Source of the DNA: Ustilaginoidea virens
Lineage: Eukaryota > Ascomycota > Sordariomycetes > Hypocreales > Clavicipitaceae
NCBI RefSeq assembly: GCF_000687475.1
Contig: NC_057316.1
Span: 5,394,001 to 5,458,000 of the forward strand
Direction: 5' to 3'
DNA: 64,000 nucleotides
In this document: positions 24,312 through 36,152 of the stretch, piece after piece
Layout: every line of letters starts with the position of its first letter
Numbering within the stretch: position 1 is the stretch's first letter
The notes under the pieces: generated by a model
Told to the model about the DNA's origin: nothing
The model's database searches: none
What the model saw: only the letters and a program-made list of their open reading frames with translations
Program-made: the position numbers and the translations under genes

Positions 24312-24435
24312 GCTGTTGCTGTTGCTGTTGTTGTAGTTGTTGATGTTGATGTTGATGAAGCTTGGGGTTCCCGTAGCCGGGGTTCTCGTCGTTGAGAAGA
24401 GAGACGCGGCGACCCGCGGCGTTTCTAGCTTCCAT
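23395..24435 (-). CDS. C2H2 zinc-finger transcription factor with polyGln and polyHis tracts
   Basis: Single exon, 346 aa, start ATG at 24435. After a short head comes a low-complexity block at about residues 27-82: a long Gln run, a run of thirteen His, then another Gln run. A Ser/Pro-rich part follows, then two adjacent C2H2 fingers at about residues 183-245. The first has a long loop between its cysteines (CRYRDTHGCEKTF) and ends SRHSKIH; the second reads CTYLGCQKKFTRADNMKQH. The linker TAEKAVQ between them is conserved in the fungal family I recall. It is probably a nuclear regulator; no target is deducible. The repeats are encoded by nearly pure CAA/CAG and CAT codons, so their length is likely to vary between strains. 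Confidence 0.87.
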
Positions 24436-25593
24436 ATTGACGGAAGGGCGAGTGTGGATTTTGGGTTGTGCGCATAGGATGTGCTGCTTGTTATTGACTC
24501 AACAATGGTGCTTGAAGCTATGACACACGAAAGGTGCGAGTGTCGAGGGTCGAAGCCGCCGTAGGAGACTTTGGCAGCAAACGAGGGATGGAACTGCCTG
24601 GATGCCTGGAGGCAGAGGAAACTCTATTTACTCTTGTTTCAAGGATCGAGAGGATGACGCCAACATGGGGATCAAGTTTGCCCGTTGCAGAGGTTTGCTG
24701 CTGAAAGCAAGAAAGCTTGGGCCAAAGAGGCAGTTCGGGCAGTTGAGGTATTTGAGGCAGTCAGTTCAGCCAGTTCAGCCAGTTCAGGCCGGTTATTTGA
24801 TCTGGCTGAGCCGAAACGAAATATCAGAGTCGAGCTTTTGCGGAGAGGTAGACGGCGGCCGCGGTGCGAAGGGTAGCTCCAAACCCTTTTTCACTTGGAG
24901 ATCTGGAGGCAAAAGAAAAGGGTGGTTATTGTTGGGTGTGGTGTGTGTGTGTAAGCGTGTGGGGGGGGGGGGTGCGGGATGTGATGCCTTATGCGCTCAA
25001 TCTGGACCGCCGGGGGAGGGGGGAGGGGGGCAGGTACAGGTGCAGTGACGTTTGCGTGACGACAGGGTCCTAGCGCCGACCAAGTGTGGCTTGCGATGTA
25101 GGGAACGAGTCCAGGTACCCTGGTGCTGGCGGGACAGCTGCAGGCAGTTGGCAGGGGCGGGCCAGGGTACGTCCGGGAATTTCTGGTTCGGAAGAGAGCG
25201 GGCGGGCAGAGCGGGATTGTCGTTGCGACACCAAAGGGGCTACTTGCAGCAGTCTATGGGTTGATGGGTGGTGGTGACTTGGGGGTGGGGGGGGGGGGGA
25301 GGAGAGGCGAAAAGAGAGACTGAATGCAAAGCAACCCAGCCGACGCTCGAGTTTGCCAACGAGGCACAGGATTTTGCGTACCAGGCAGGTGTGCAGGCGA
25401 TGCGCAGGCGGCGCGCGCAGGCGAGGAAAAAGAAGGGGGGGGGCGGGTGGTTTCGGGACGTAAAGCGGAGTATCGGTAGCGGCGGTGGTAAAAGGCACTC
25501 GTGAGCGGCAAGGCAAGCAGAAGGAGCAGCAGCAAGCGGTAGGGAGTCAACAGGATCGATCCTTCCTGCAGCAGTAGTCGTGGGGAGCAGCAA

Positions 25594-25652
25594 GTGGTGG
25601 CGGTGGTGGTGGTGGTGGTGGTGGTGGTGGTGGTGCTGCTGCTGCTGCTGGT
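25594..25652. repeat. GGT then GCT trinucleotide repeat
   Basis: About twelve GGT units followed by five GCT units. It lies about 1.2 kb upstream of the C2H2 gene and is not in a supported coding frame. Confidence 0.9.
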
Positions 25653-26936
25653 GGCGTGAGTGCTGGAGCTGGTGGTGCAGAATGGGCAAAAAAAAAAAAA
25701 AAAAAAAAAAGAAACAGATTGTTGGGAAAACCCCAGGTGGGATGAAAAGGGAAGAGATGGGAGTTTTGAGCAAGCCGGACGTTGTCGCGCATGAGACCAG
25801 ACGCCATTTCACCTGGGAGCCTGGGAGCCCTCGTCAGATCGCGATCGCAGGGTGACGGCGGCCGCTGGAGCTAGCTGCTTGCGAAGAAGAGCCCCTGCCG
25901 ACGCCCGCCTTGGCCAAAACATGCCTAGGCCGAGCGAGCATGCCCGGGCACCTCTGTGCCCCAAGGGGACGGTCCCCAGGGCCTCGGGGCCCCAGTTGGC
26001 GTGTCCCCCCACCCCACCCCCCCGGGCGTGGTCAAAGGGTGCTGCTGTAGTCAAACCGTAAGCCAAGTACGGACTCGGACTGGAGGCCACACACCACCCG
26101 TCCGTACAGAAACCCATATGCAACTACCAGGTAGGTAGGTAGGTACATGTAGGCACCTAGTCCACAAGCGTACGCCGTGCCAAAATGGCCAAGAGAAGCA
26201 AAGCAGGCTGGGGAAAGCCGCATATTAAAAATAAGAATTAAAAATAAAAAATTCAAAAAACAGGCAAAATGATGGAAAAACAGAGCGGCCTGGCGGTGTT
26301 TCCCCGGCTCATCTCTTGCGACAAAGTATCGACGGATGCAAAGTCCGGAGTCGGCGCTCCGTCCAAAAGAAAACGGACGAGTCTCAATGTAGGTAGGTAA
26401 CATGGATGGCAATTACACGACTAAAAAAAAACCAACGATGCGTATCTCGCACCCCCCCCCCCCCCTCTTTGGCCCACTCTTTTCCTGATTTCCTCCCCAG
26501 TCGTCCTTTGCGCAAACAAACAAGCCTAAGCCTGCTCTTTTCCGCAGCCATTTGATCAACCGTCAACGTCCACTTTTTACGAAGCCAAGGAGGGCAGATT
26601 CACCCGTTCGTAGCGTCCAAAAACCAGCCCGGACTTTGCCAGAGGAGCCCAGGTCTTGAGCAGCCATCGTGAGCAACGTGGCCAAGTGAAAAGGGGACCA
26701 GTTAAAGGTTCTCTGCTTCCTCCCCGCCTTCTCTCCCCTTCTTGCTGAGCCCTGCATTTACTCAATTACGAGGGCATCGCCAATGAGACAAAACGGGGCC
26801 CAGGGCGAGCTTGAAACCAGGAAAAGAGCAGCAACTCTGAGCTTGTGCTGCTCTTTTCGTTTCTTTTTTGTTTTGGCGACATAGGCCCGACTGGGCCACC
26901 TGACGGCGTACATTGCCAATTGGAAAGCTGGCGACT

Positions 26937-26993
26937 ATTGCTGCTGGACCATTGCTGCTGGACCATTGCTGCTGGACTTATTGCTGCTTGACC
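26937..26993. repeat. 14-nt tandem array, unit ATTGCTGCTGGACC
   Basis: Four units, two exact and two with small changes. Fourteen is twice the 7-nt period seen at other arrays of the window. Confidence 0.88.
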
Positions 26994-27648
26994 CGGAATA
27001 TTGACCAGGTCGTGCGCCCACTCGCTTGTGCATACATACATGTATGTAGCTGTAGCTGTGGCTGTAGCTGTAGTTAGTTGCCCAGGGTTTCCAAACTTGC
27101 AAAGGTTTGGCTTGGCTGGCTGCTCTCGCCTGGGAGGGACATGGGTACAGTCAATACTTTCAACCTTGTTTTGCTACATAATAAATGGAGCCCGCAAATC
27201 CAAGGAAGGAAAACTTTTTGTACAGAGTGCAGCCCAAAGCAAGCTTGGGTTCGACCAAAAAAAGAACCGTGACATGGAGGCAAAAATCTCGCCAGAGTCC
27301 CATGCAACCAACAGAGTTCCCATCCCATCCCATCCCATCCCCACACTTTGACGGCCCTGACGGCCCTTTCTGGGACGGGAGTGAGTTGCGTTCCAATTGA
27401 CTTCATACGCACCTCGTCGGCGGTCGCACTGCAGCCATGCAGTGCCGCCGCAAAGGGATAGGCACAGGGCGAGTGCAGAGCAGCCCGCTGGCATCAATTC
27501 ATATGTACATGGGGAGTACAGCAGGGACAGACGCGACAGGGGTAATCCGTCTTTGTAATCTCTGTACTCCGTACATCTGTCCGTGTCCCAACCGTCCCGA
27601 GTCCTGACCGCCAGTGGACGATTGGATCTTTAAAAAGGGCAGCGGGAG

Positions 27649-27679
<31 letters not shown>

Positions 27680-28363
27680 AAAGTTTGTTTGCGGCTGCGA
27701 GCCTCCGACAACGGTCCAACTCGGGCATGCGTGCGTGAGTTGTGCGTGAGAGAGAGTACAAGGTAATTCCCAATGTACCTGTGGCTGGCTCCTTCCCTCT
27801 TCAAGCCGGGCCCTTCCCCCTCTCTTCTTTCTACTCTGTTGGTTTTGCTCCCCCCAACCTGCAGATTCGCAAGCTAGAAATTCTTCACGAGTTGGCCGTT
27901 TTGCGAATCACGACCGATTGGAGTCAGCATCCCGAACCCGTGGAGATTGGACTTCGTCGTCGCCAACCGCGGTGGAGTTGTGCGAGCGAGCTTCTACACC
28001 CCCACTTGATCTCAAGCTTGGGCCAACAAGGATCTGCACATTGCGAGACGCGGAAATAAGAAATAAGGCTTCGGGCTGGTGTGTGTCGTCGTGTCATAAC
28101 TCACAATTGCCAAGAGACCGGCCGACAATGAGCCTGCACAGCGCGAGGCATGTCGCATGGAAAGCTTACTCTTCGATGAGGCAAAGTTGACAACGGTGTC
28201 GTCAACATCAGCCCAGTTTTTCAATCCAACGCAGATCCTCACATCTCGCTCAGCACGGGCGGGTCAATCGTGCGTGGTCCATGGACGGGCTCGTTTCGGA
28301 CCCGAAAGACAAGAGTTCAGTGGAGACGAGTCGAGTCCGTCCTTGGCTGGATAAAGTCAGACG

Positions 28364-28437
28364 AGGACCAAGCACAGGATTGTATTGAAGCAGATGAGAG
28401 AGGACCAAGCACAGGAGTATATTGAAGCAGACGAGAG
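28364..28437 (+). repeat. 37-bp tandem duplication
   Basis: Two copies of a 37-base segment starting AGGACCAAGCACAGGA, differing at a few positions. Low-complexity DNA is not involved, so this looks like a local duplication. Confidence 0.88.
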
Positions 28438-28855
28438 AGGCCATCAGCTGAACAACTCGGCGCGTCTTTGATTCTCCAACTACTCCCAGTCTGAACAAGA
28501 CGAGACTTGCTTTGCTGCCTTCCTCCGGGGTCTCTCCGCACTCCCATCATGTTGCAGCCGACCCGACCCGCAAGTCATCTGCTCATCTGCTGGTTCGGGC
28601 TCAGCGGTTTATTACTCTGGCACGTTGATCCCCATGTCGACACAAGTCCGTACATGTACATGCTGCACAATCACCTATTTACGTTTACTACGGAAGGACA
28701 CAACGACGGGGGTCAGCGTAGGCGCCGTAATCCGGCAGCAGCCTTGCAAGTTGAATCGCATCCCCTCGGGAGCGTTCTGCGATTTGCGTCAGCCACGATG
28801 GCGGTTGGACCGGGGGGTTGGACCGGGGGTGTTGGACCGGGGGGGGCATGGGGTG

Positions 28856-28924
28856 GCTGGGGCTGGTGGCTGGGGCTGGTGCTGGGGCTGGGGCTGGGGC
28901 TGGGGCTGGGGTTGGGGCTGGGGC
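28856..28924. repeat. CTGGGG hexanucleotide array
   Basis: Units of CTGGGG with interruptions such as GGCTGGTGG and TTGGGG. Regular G4 runs make it a G-quadruplex candidate. Confidence 0.9.
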
Positions 28925-29541
28925 AAACCACAAAGCAGCCTTCCACACGCCCCCTGAAAAGGGCATAAGCCCGAACCAAAGTCCACCAGGCTTTAGCGAC
29001 GGAGCACTTGCGCTAGCTAGTCCTGGAACTGCGTGGGAACGGCACTAAGCAGACCGCCGTTATCGAGACCCTGATCGCACCAACAAAATCTCGATCTCCA
29101 ACCATCTGACCAACAGTTGGCCAGGTGTTGTGTTCCAGCACCATTCTGCGGCGCCGACAATACTTGATCCCCAATAATCAACATTGACAGGAGCCAAAGT
29201 CGCTCGGAGGTCCCTTGACCTGTCCCCTTGACCTGTCCCTTGCTTGTGCTTGGCCCGGCCCAGGGTTTGAAATGGTGACGTCAGACTTTGTGCTCCGCAC
29301 CGCAGGTCGGGGTCCTGTGCGCAGCCACTGGGAAGCCGTCACTTGTACTACACCGCCTGCTTTGCTTGGTAAACGAGAACCCAGGGTTAAGAAAAAAAAA
29401 AAAAAAAAAAAAGAAGGCGGCATGGCATGGCTTGACTGGGCCGCAGTTCTGTTGTTGCCCGGCAGGCAGGAAATAGGGGTTGTGCCTTTCCACCGTCCTC
29501 TCCCCGCCCCCCCGCGCGCACCCCCCCCTTCCTTTCTCCGC

Positions 29542-29587
<46 letters not shown>

Positions 29588-32503
29588 ATTGGAATAGTGC
29601 TTTTTGCCGTTGCCTTTGGGAACTGATGCTGGCGATATTGACTTTTGCAGAACTGGGCTTGCAACTTGGGCATGTGCCCGACCGGGCCCGACAAGAAGGA
29701 GAAGGTACCCTTTTCTTGCCTTTGATTGATTCCCCAAGCATTGGTCCAAGGGCGCGAGCAGAGATGCAGGGTTGTGGCAAGCGGCAGGGGTCTCAAGGTC
29801 CCCTGAGGGGTTCTTGGGCGGACATGGGTACCTGCCAGGTGGAGCTTACCAGCGTGAACTTTGCTCCCACACCCACACCCACACCAACACCCACACACCC
29901 TGCGCCTTTCTGTGTTGCGAGCTCCGCAGCACACACCACACAGTACACACACCACACAGTACACCCCACAGTGTATACACCACAATGTACACACCGCAAT
30001 TGCTTACGCTGTTCAAGAGGTACATGGTAGTAGGCTAGGTACGCACACACAGTACGGAGTAGCACATGCAGCAGTGCGTGCGGCGGGTGAGAGATGCAAA
30101 TTTGCGAAAGACCATGTTGCAGTGGATGCACTTCCCCCCAACAACCCCCAGCTCGCTTCTCGAGCAGCCCTAGTCACACAGTCAGTCAGTCACACATCAC
30201 ACATCACACATCACACACCCACACCTGGTCTCGAGCGTGGCCATCGTGGTCCATGCGGGGCGGGTTACGTGCATCTTGGGCGCGGCCAGTTTGCTCCGCA
30301 GGACAGAAAACGGGGTGCCCACCGAAGCAAAGGTCAAGGCCAAGGCCAAGGCAGGGGCATGCTTTTGGAAGCCCGATCTACGAAGTGTGCGGACAAGAAC
30401 CGCTGTGCAGACAGACGATGGACCCGACCCGGCCCATGGTTCACACCTTCAGACGTGTCTGTCTGTCCGTCTGTCTGTCAATCAATCAATCAATCAATCA
30501 ATCCGCTTCCGACGGGTTGGATTCTGGAAAGCACGCAGATTGCGGAGACGACGTCCGGACGCAACGGAAACTTGGGCTGTGCGCATGGGTATGGAAGCTT
30601 GTCGCTTGCTTAATTAACCCATCCCCCCCCCCTTGTCGTTAACATACATACATTGCCGCAGAGTGGGCCAATAAGCATCGAGAAGAATAAGCATCGAGAA
30701 GAATACATCGAGCTCAAATGCGCGCGCGACCTGCTGTGCTGGGAAGAAAATGGCGATTCGCATCGATCGAGCAGGAAGCGGCAACGGCTGTCTTGTTCCT
30801 CCCTGAGTCGGAACTTTCATCAACGGTCAAGGCTCTGAACAGGTGAATGAATCCAACGACCGACTCAAGCATGGCCATCAGGGCCATGGCCGTCTTAATC
30901 GACGATGCGTCTGAGGAGCCATTACCCTAGAGGGACGCTACGCTTTAGCGACTTGTTCGGCCCCGCAAGGCCCAGCGACGCCTTGCCATTTCCGTGAGAA
31001 TTTCATCTTTTCCTTTGGGTGCAGATGATGGCTTCTTTCCGTGTCCTCGAGTCGTTTGAAATCGGCTTCGTCATCGAAATCTCGTCATCGAAATTCCCGT
31101 CATCTGGACCCGGGTTATCACGCACCCATCCGCGAACCGCCCGTCTGCGAGGGAACGGCAAGCATGTCAGCTGTCAACCAACGCCCAACTCGTGACCAAG
31201 GTCCAAAGCCCTTTTGACAAGGAATACGACCTGGAAGCAGGGAAAAAAGGGGGCCGATTGCGTGCACGTTGTAGATGAGAGCATATGAACCCTAATTTTC
31301 TTGGCAGAGGTGCCACTGTTGTTGCTTTATGGGGCCGGAAACGACTTGCCGCAGGCTATTGAAGCTGACGAGAAGATGGGGCCAGCAGCACACTATCATC
31401 AGCGCGTGCTCGCTACCTTTTTACATTTGAGCCTGTAGCTCGACTTGGCGGCGTCCGCGGCACTTTGTTTTCTTCCCCATTGGGACGTGTCGTGTCGATG
31501 CCAAAACACACGATGGCCCTTTTCCCAGAAGGGGGAGAGGTTCTAAACTTGCAGAGCCAAAAAGAGGGACATTGCCAAGATCCCGACAACTCGGTTGCGA
31601 AGTGCATATGAGTCAAAAAGCAGGTGCCATGCCCCCTCAGGGGCCAATGTTCCAGACAGGCTGTCACTGTTTACGGTAAAGAGGAATGAGTGCTCAAGCC
31701 TACCGTGTAGCACCGGGGAGCGCCGCCTCTTCCTTGGCGGTCTCTATTGTCGACAAAGGGGAGATATCCATCTACCCATACCGATGCTCCGAATCAGCCT
31801 GATTTTTTCCTTCTTTCTTTTTCCTTCCCTTGTTCGTTTTCTTCTCCTTCTTCACGCCCCTGACCAGAAGAGGCGCGTCTCTGGACCCCTGCTCAGCTCA
31901 ACTTTGTTCATGACATCACCGCCCGGCTGGTGGCTTTTCCGTCCGCGCCCAGGGTCGCAGATGCGGTCCCCTGGACTTCCACGGAAATAGATGCAACGGC
32001 GCAGGGCCATCCAACCCGCCAGGACGGTAAAGCCGGGGGCTCTGCCAGGCAGGTGGGCGGCGCAAGCAAGCAGAACCTCTCCTGATGACACCAGATCTCG
32101 ATGCTGTGAAACCAGAACATCACCCCTCCCCTCCCCTTTCCCCCTTGGCCTCAATCAGAGCGGTCAAGTGGGTAAGATGCCCGGTCATATACCCAAGCAA
32201 TTTGTCGCATGGTAGAATCATCCAAATGTCAACCCACTCACTACCACTCCACTACCACTACTCCATGCCCGCTCACCGTGGTTGCTTTGCCCTGGAAGTT
32301 GCTCGTGCCAGGCTAGGCTAGCAAAAACCTCCGACATTCTTCGGCCCATCGATCCGCCGCCCAATCCACGATGCACGACCAGAAATCCCCTGGCACGGGA
32401 CCCAACCACGCCGTCCCACATGGCAAGGGGACCGTTTTCCCCAAGAAATTCAAGACAGGGAAATCTCCCGGAGGGCGCGGGAGGAAGAGGGAAAAGGAGA
32501 GGG

Positions 32504-32526
32504 TGGGGGGGGGGGGGGGGGGGGGG
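32504..32526. repeat. Long G homopolymer
   Basis: A run of about nineteen or more G after GGTGGGGG. Homopolymers of this size are prone to assembly and sequencing error. Confidence 0.85.
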
Positions 32527-33826
32527 TGGACATCGTGAGTCGTGACCAACTGCCTCGTTTTGCAAAGCCAGGAATGCGAAATTACCTGCTGAGGGCCCGA
32601 GGGGCGGTCGAACATGGGACACCGACGGGGCAAGGAAAAGCCGCAAGGGGCCACGTCACCTCGCGATGCCGTGCGCGCGAGCAAGCATGGCGGCTTCCGT
32701 GCCGCAGCGAGTCGTGCGTGGATTGATGAAACCTTGTTTTGAGATGCCGGAGGAAAAAAAAAAAAAAAAAAAAAAAAACGCCCGTGTGACGGCCAGCAGC
32801 AAATTGACCTGACCACCTCGGCACGCCACTTTTGAGCTCTGCCCAGGCCGGGATGCCATGCCCAAGACAAAATAAAAATAAAATCAAGGTGGCATAGGGA
32901 ACCGCGCGGCCGCGGCGCTCGCTTGGAAACTGGCCGTCGAAGCATCCGGCAGGAAGGGCATCGATCGACACGTCTCCCCATTCCGTTTTGCTCCCAAGCC
33001 CGCCCGCCCTGGGGGTTTGCTTCAGCACTTTGCTCGAACTCTACGGAGTACAAACGTGACAAACATGACCACCGGGCTTCCCAGACTCGCCTGAATATGT
33101 TCATGTCGTGTTCAACCCAAAAACACATCAGCTCCACAGATTCATCCGCCTTGTCCTTTTAAGCAATATAACCAAAAAAAAACAGGCCCGTTCGGTCGTG
33201 GCCCTCCGCTCTCCTCTTTCTAGTATAGTACATGGCCCCCCTCCCTGTTCCAGATATTCCGGTCCGTCGCGTACGTACCCTAGTCTTCCACACTTCGTTT
33301 GCTGCTTGGTATACACACGAGCCCCCAATGTCACGAAGAATATCGAGGAGAAGATCGCGGAATGCTGGGACTGCAGCAAAGGCGTGGCGGGACCTCTTCC
33401 AAGAATCAAGGCTCGAAACAACGCGAGGTTCACATCCGCCCCTTTCGCGAGACAAGCCCCCCCCCCCCCCCCCCCAAACGAACCCCCCCGTGGGAAAGCA
33501 GCTTCACGGCAGGAGGCCAAAGTCGACATGGTCTCGTCCGTCTCTTGAGAGCCTTCTTTGCGCTGCTGCTGGTCCGCAACCTGTCTGTGGTTGGGAACAC
33601 CCAGCTGTCTACGGCAAGGTGTGTCGGTTGCATCTACAGCACGAGTGGCATCCCCCCAGCGGCATTCAGCTGGAGAGGCCCCCCGTCCCTTTCTCCCCTC
33701 GAATCCCTTCTTGCTTCATCAAGACTTCATGCCATCATGACTTCATGCCATCATGCCACCATGCCACCATGCCCCCCCCCCCGGTTTCGAGCGTTCACCA
33801 AGGCCTCGCCCTCTTTGTCCCCCTCT

Positions 33827-35797
33827 TCATTTCTGTGGCACCGGAGGAGGAGCCATTTTGGTGGACCCGGTGTCGACTCTCTTGCTGGCCGGCAGGCCTG
33901 GTACTTTGAAGCCGCCGTTGGTGGATGAACCGCCATTCACCTGGGTAAACATGCCACCCTTGAACCATCGATCCTCCTCTGCTTTTCGCTTCTTGCTCAG
34001 CTCTGCCTGTACTTTGGGGTCGACGAGCTCCAACCCTTGCACGGGCGTAAAGGCCAGCGACGAGGCGATGCCGGTGGCTGACCCGACCGTGCTGCCCACG
34101 CCAGACGCGCGCAGACCCTTTCCGCGGAGATCCATGCTGCCGGGCGTCTGGCCGAAGCCGCCGATGGAGGATGCCGCTCCGCCGACGGTACTGGCACCTC
34201 CCCAGCCCTTGTTCTTGGCGCTGAGCCTTGCTCGCGTGCGCTGGTCGATCTGGATGTTTCTTATCCTGCCGTCGTTTTGCTGCCCAACCATGCCCAAGCC
34301 AACCGTGTTGTCGCCCGTTCCGTAGCCCACCTCCTTCTCCTCCTTGCCAAACGCCATCCTGTTCTGGGCTTTGCGCAGCTCCGTCATGGCCACGGCTTCC
34401 TTTGCCTTTCGCGCCCGTCGACCTCCGCGCTTTCTCGACGGCTTGTCGCCAGGGACGGGCAGAGCTCGTAGCCCCTTGTTGGGTGGCGGCTCGGTGAGCT
34501 TTTCCAGCCGTTCCAGGCACTGCGACTTGAGCTGGTCCCCAGTTGTGCCGTCGGGGCTCGAGTGAATCCGGTCCACTCGGGCGGCGAGCACGAGCTTGGC
34601 GGCCGCAATCCTCATGGCTTGCTTCTTCAGGTCGTTGGGGATGCCTCGAATCATTTCCGAGTTGTAGAGATATCCCTGCTGCCGGACGCCGATGTTGGTC
34701 GCCAAGCCCGCCTGCCTCTTCTTGGACCCCCATGAGGGGATGTTGCACGCGGGCGTCTTTGACAAACCGGTCAAGCCGCCGGCTGCGTTGAGCAGCTGAG
34801 CGGCCGTCAAGGATCCGATGAGGGCTGTCAAGTTTGGCGCAAAGACGTTCATGCGCGACTGCACGTAGTCCGCCAGCGTCTGCTTTGCCTTGTGCAGCGC
34901 CACCATCATTGCGCATGCTTGGCGCACCCTGCTCAGCTCCTCGGCGCTCAGCTCGTGACCTTTGGACGTTGTTGCTTCCACCGTGACAATCATGAGGGAG
35001 GGCCCGTCCAGGACTGCTTTCAACCCCATGCTCATGGGATTGCTCGTCGACGTCTGGAGAGACTTTATGCTCTCAGAGTCCATCGGGCCGTTGCCAATGA
35101 TGGACACCACTTTTGCGTATTCCAGCGGGGTTGTCACCAGTCGTTCCAGCTCGGGAAATCGCGTCGAGTAGTGATCGCGGATGAACTTGTGCACCAGCAC
35201 CACCTCCCCATCAATCATGGTGGATAGGCTGTTCGACTGCGTCAGCAGGTGGTACTCTGGGTGGTCCTCAATGTTGCCAACGTTGATGGTTTGCGAAGGC
35301 GCTTGCGATCGGTAATGCGCAATTTTCTGTAGCGTTCGGTCCAAATAATGTCAGGGCTAGAATCTTCTTCCACAGCTGAATGTAAACGAGCCGTCTCTCT
35401 GAAACAATGAAATATCGACGTCGCTTTCGTGCGCGGGAGAGAGAGAGAGGGAGAAAAACAAATAATAAAAAAAAAAAAGAAGAAGATCGGGAGCACCAAC
35501 CTCTAAAACTGGCTCCAGAGTTGCCATGAGGCTGGCCACACTGCGGACATCCTTGACCGCGCCAAGCTGCATCTTCTCTACCTTGGCCTTGGTCGCTTCG
35601 GCATCATCGATATCGGTCATGTCGTTTCCTTTCTCGTCGCCGTCTTCCTCGTCGTCCTTGTCGCCGTCGACATCCATGGCGTCGTCGTGTGCATGGGAAT
35701 GATTCGCATCGTGCACAAGCCCATCATTGTCAATGTCCTCTGCTTCGTCCCCTGAGCTTCCGAAATCATTAAGTAGCTCATCGGCTACTGTAGACAT
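33827..35797 (-). CDS. prp31: U4/U6 small nuclear ribonucleoprotein Prp31
   Basis: Two exons on the minus strand, 35797-35501 and 35326-33827, giving 598 aa. The 174-nt intron joins LEPVLE directly to KIAHYRSQ, as in other Prp31 proteins. Exon 1 encodes an acidic head (Asp/Glu-rich) and a start of the coiled-coil region. Exon 2 carries the Nop domain, including EDHPEYHLLTQSN, IDGEVVLVHKFIRDHYSTRF and GGLTGLSKTPACNIPSWG, and then the Prp31 C-terminal domain with basic segments (KPSRKRGGRRARKAKEA) and Gly/Ser-rich stretches. Prp31 binds the 15.5K-U4 snRNA complex and holds the U4/U6.U5 tri-snRNP together in the nucleus. The intron contains homopolymer and GA/CT repeats. The gene is divergent from clf1, whose start lies 355 bp away. 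Confidence 0.95.
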
Positions 35798-36152
35798 GGC
35801 GGCGACGACTTTGTCAGGGTTGGGGGGAGCCAGGCAGAAGGGGTGTTTCTTTGAGTTTGGGGGATGACTTTTTTTTTTTTTTTTTTTTTTTTTCTTTTTT
35901 TTTTGCGAGGTCGAGGTTTGTTTGTCAAGAAAGGCTCGTCGAGGCTGACAATGATGTCGATGCCGGATGGTCCGTGCACCAGCCAACCTACCCCAGCCAA
36001 CCAATCAATAGTCACGCTCCCAAGCTAAACCCAGGAACCAAATATTTCTCATCTTTGGAAAACTCGTCGGGTCATCCGTCTCATCCGTCTTTTCTGGCTT
36101 GCGGTTTGTTTCAAGGCCATCTCCCCCCCTCCCCTCCCTTTCCACTTAGACC
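35798..36152. promoter_or_regulatory. Shared divergent promoter of prp31 and clf1
   Basis: The 355 bases between the two start codons must contain both promoters and both 5' leaders. It holds a strong T-run (about 35869-35905 on the plus strand) close to the prp31 side and a CCCTCC-rich segment just before the clf1 ATG. No canonical TATA box was evident. Confidence 0.75.

Larger units (their letters stand above)
24436..33826. other. 9.4-kb region without a recognisable gene
   Basis: I read both strands and found no ORF with a family resemblance and no chain of exons with good splice sites. It is filled with simple repeats and homopolymers: GGT/GCT repeats at 25594-25652, A-runs near 25688 and 27650, a 14-nt array at 26937-26993, a 37-bp duplication at 28364-28437, CTGGGG repeats at 28856-28924, a T-run followed directly by an A-run at about 29546-29585, CA-rich repeats at 29864-29990, and a long G-run ending at 32526. 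One TAGG cluster lies at about 26131-26160. Non-coding RNA or lineage-specific genes cannot be ruled out. Confidence 0.55.

Noticed and set aside
33795..34916. Long minus-strand open frame overlapping prp31
   Set aside because: It is an out-of-frame shadow of the prp31 second exon, whose own frame has clear family motifs.
35357..35499. Continuation of prp31 exon 1 past 35501 or an extra exon at 35370-35430
   Set aside because: Reading on leads to stop codons; joining 35501 to 35326 restores the family sequence with a CTGAC branch site and CAG acceptor.
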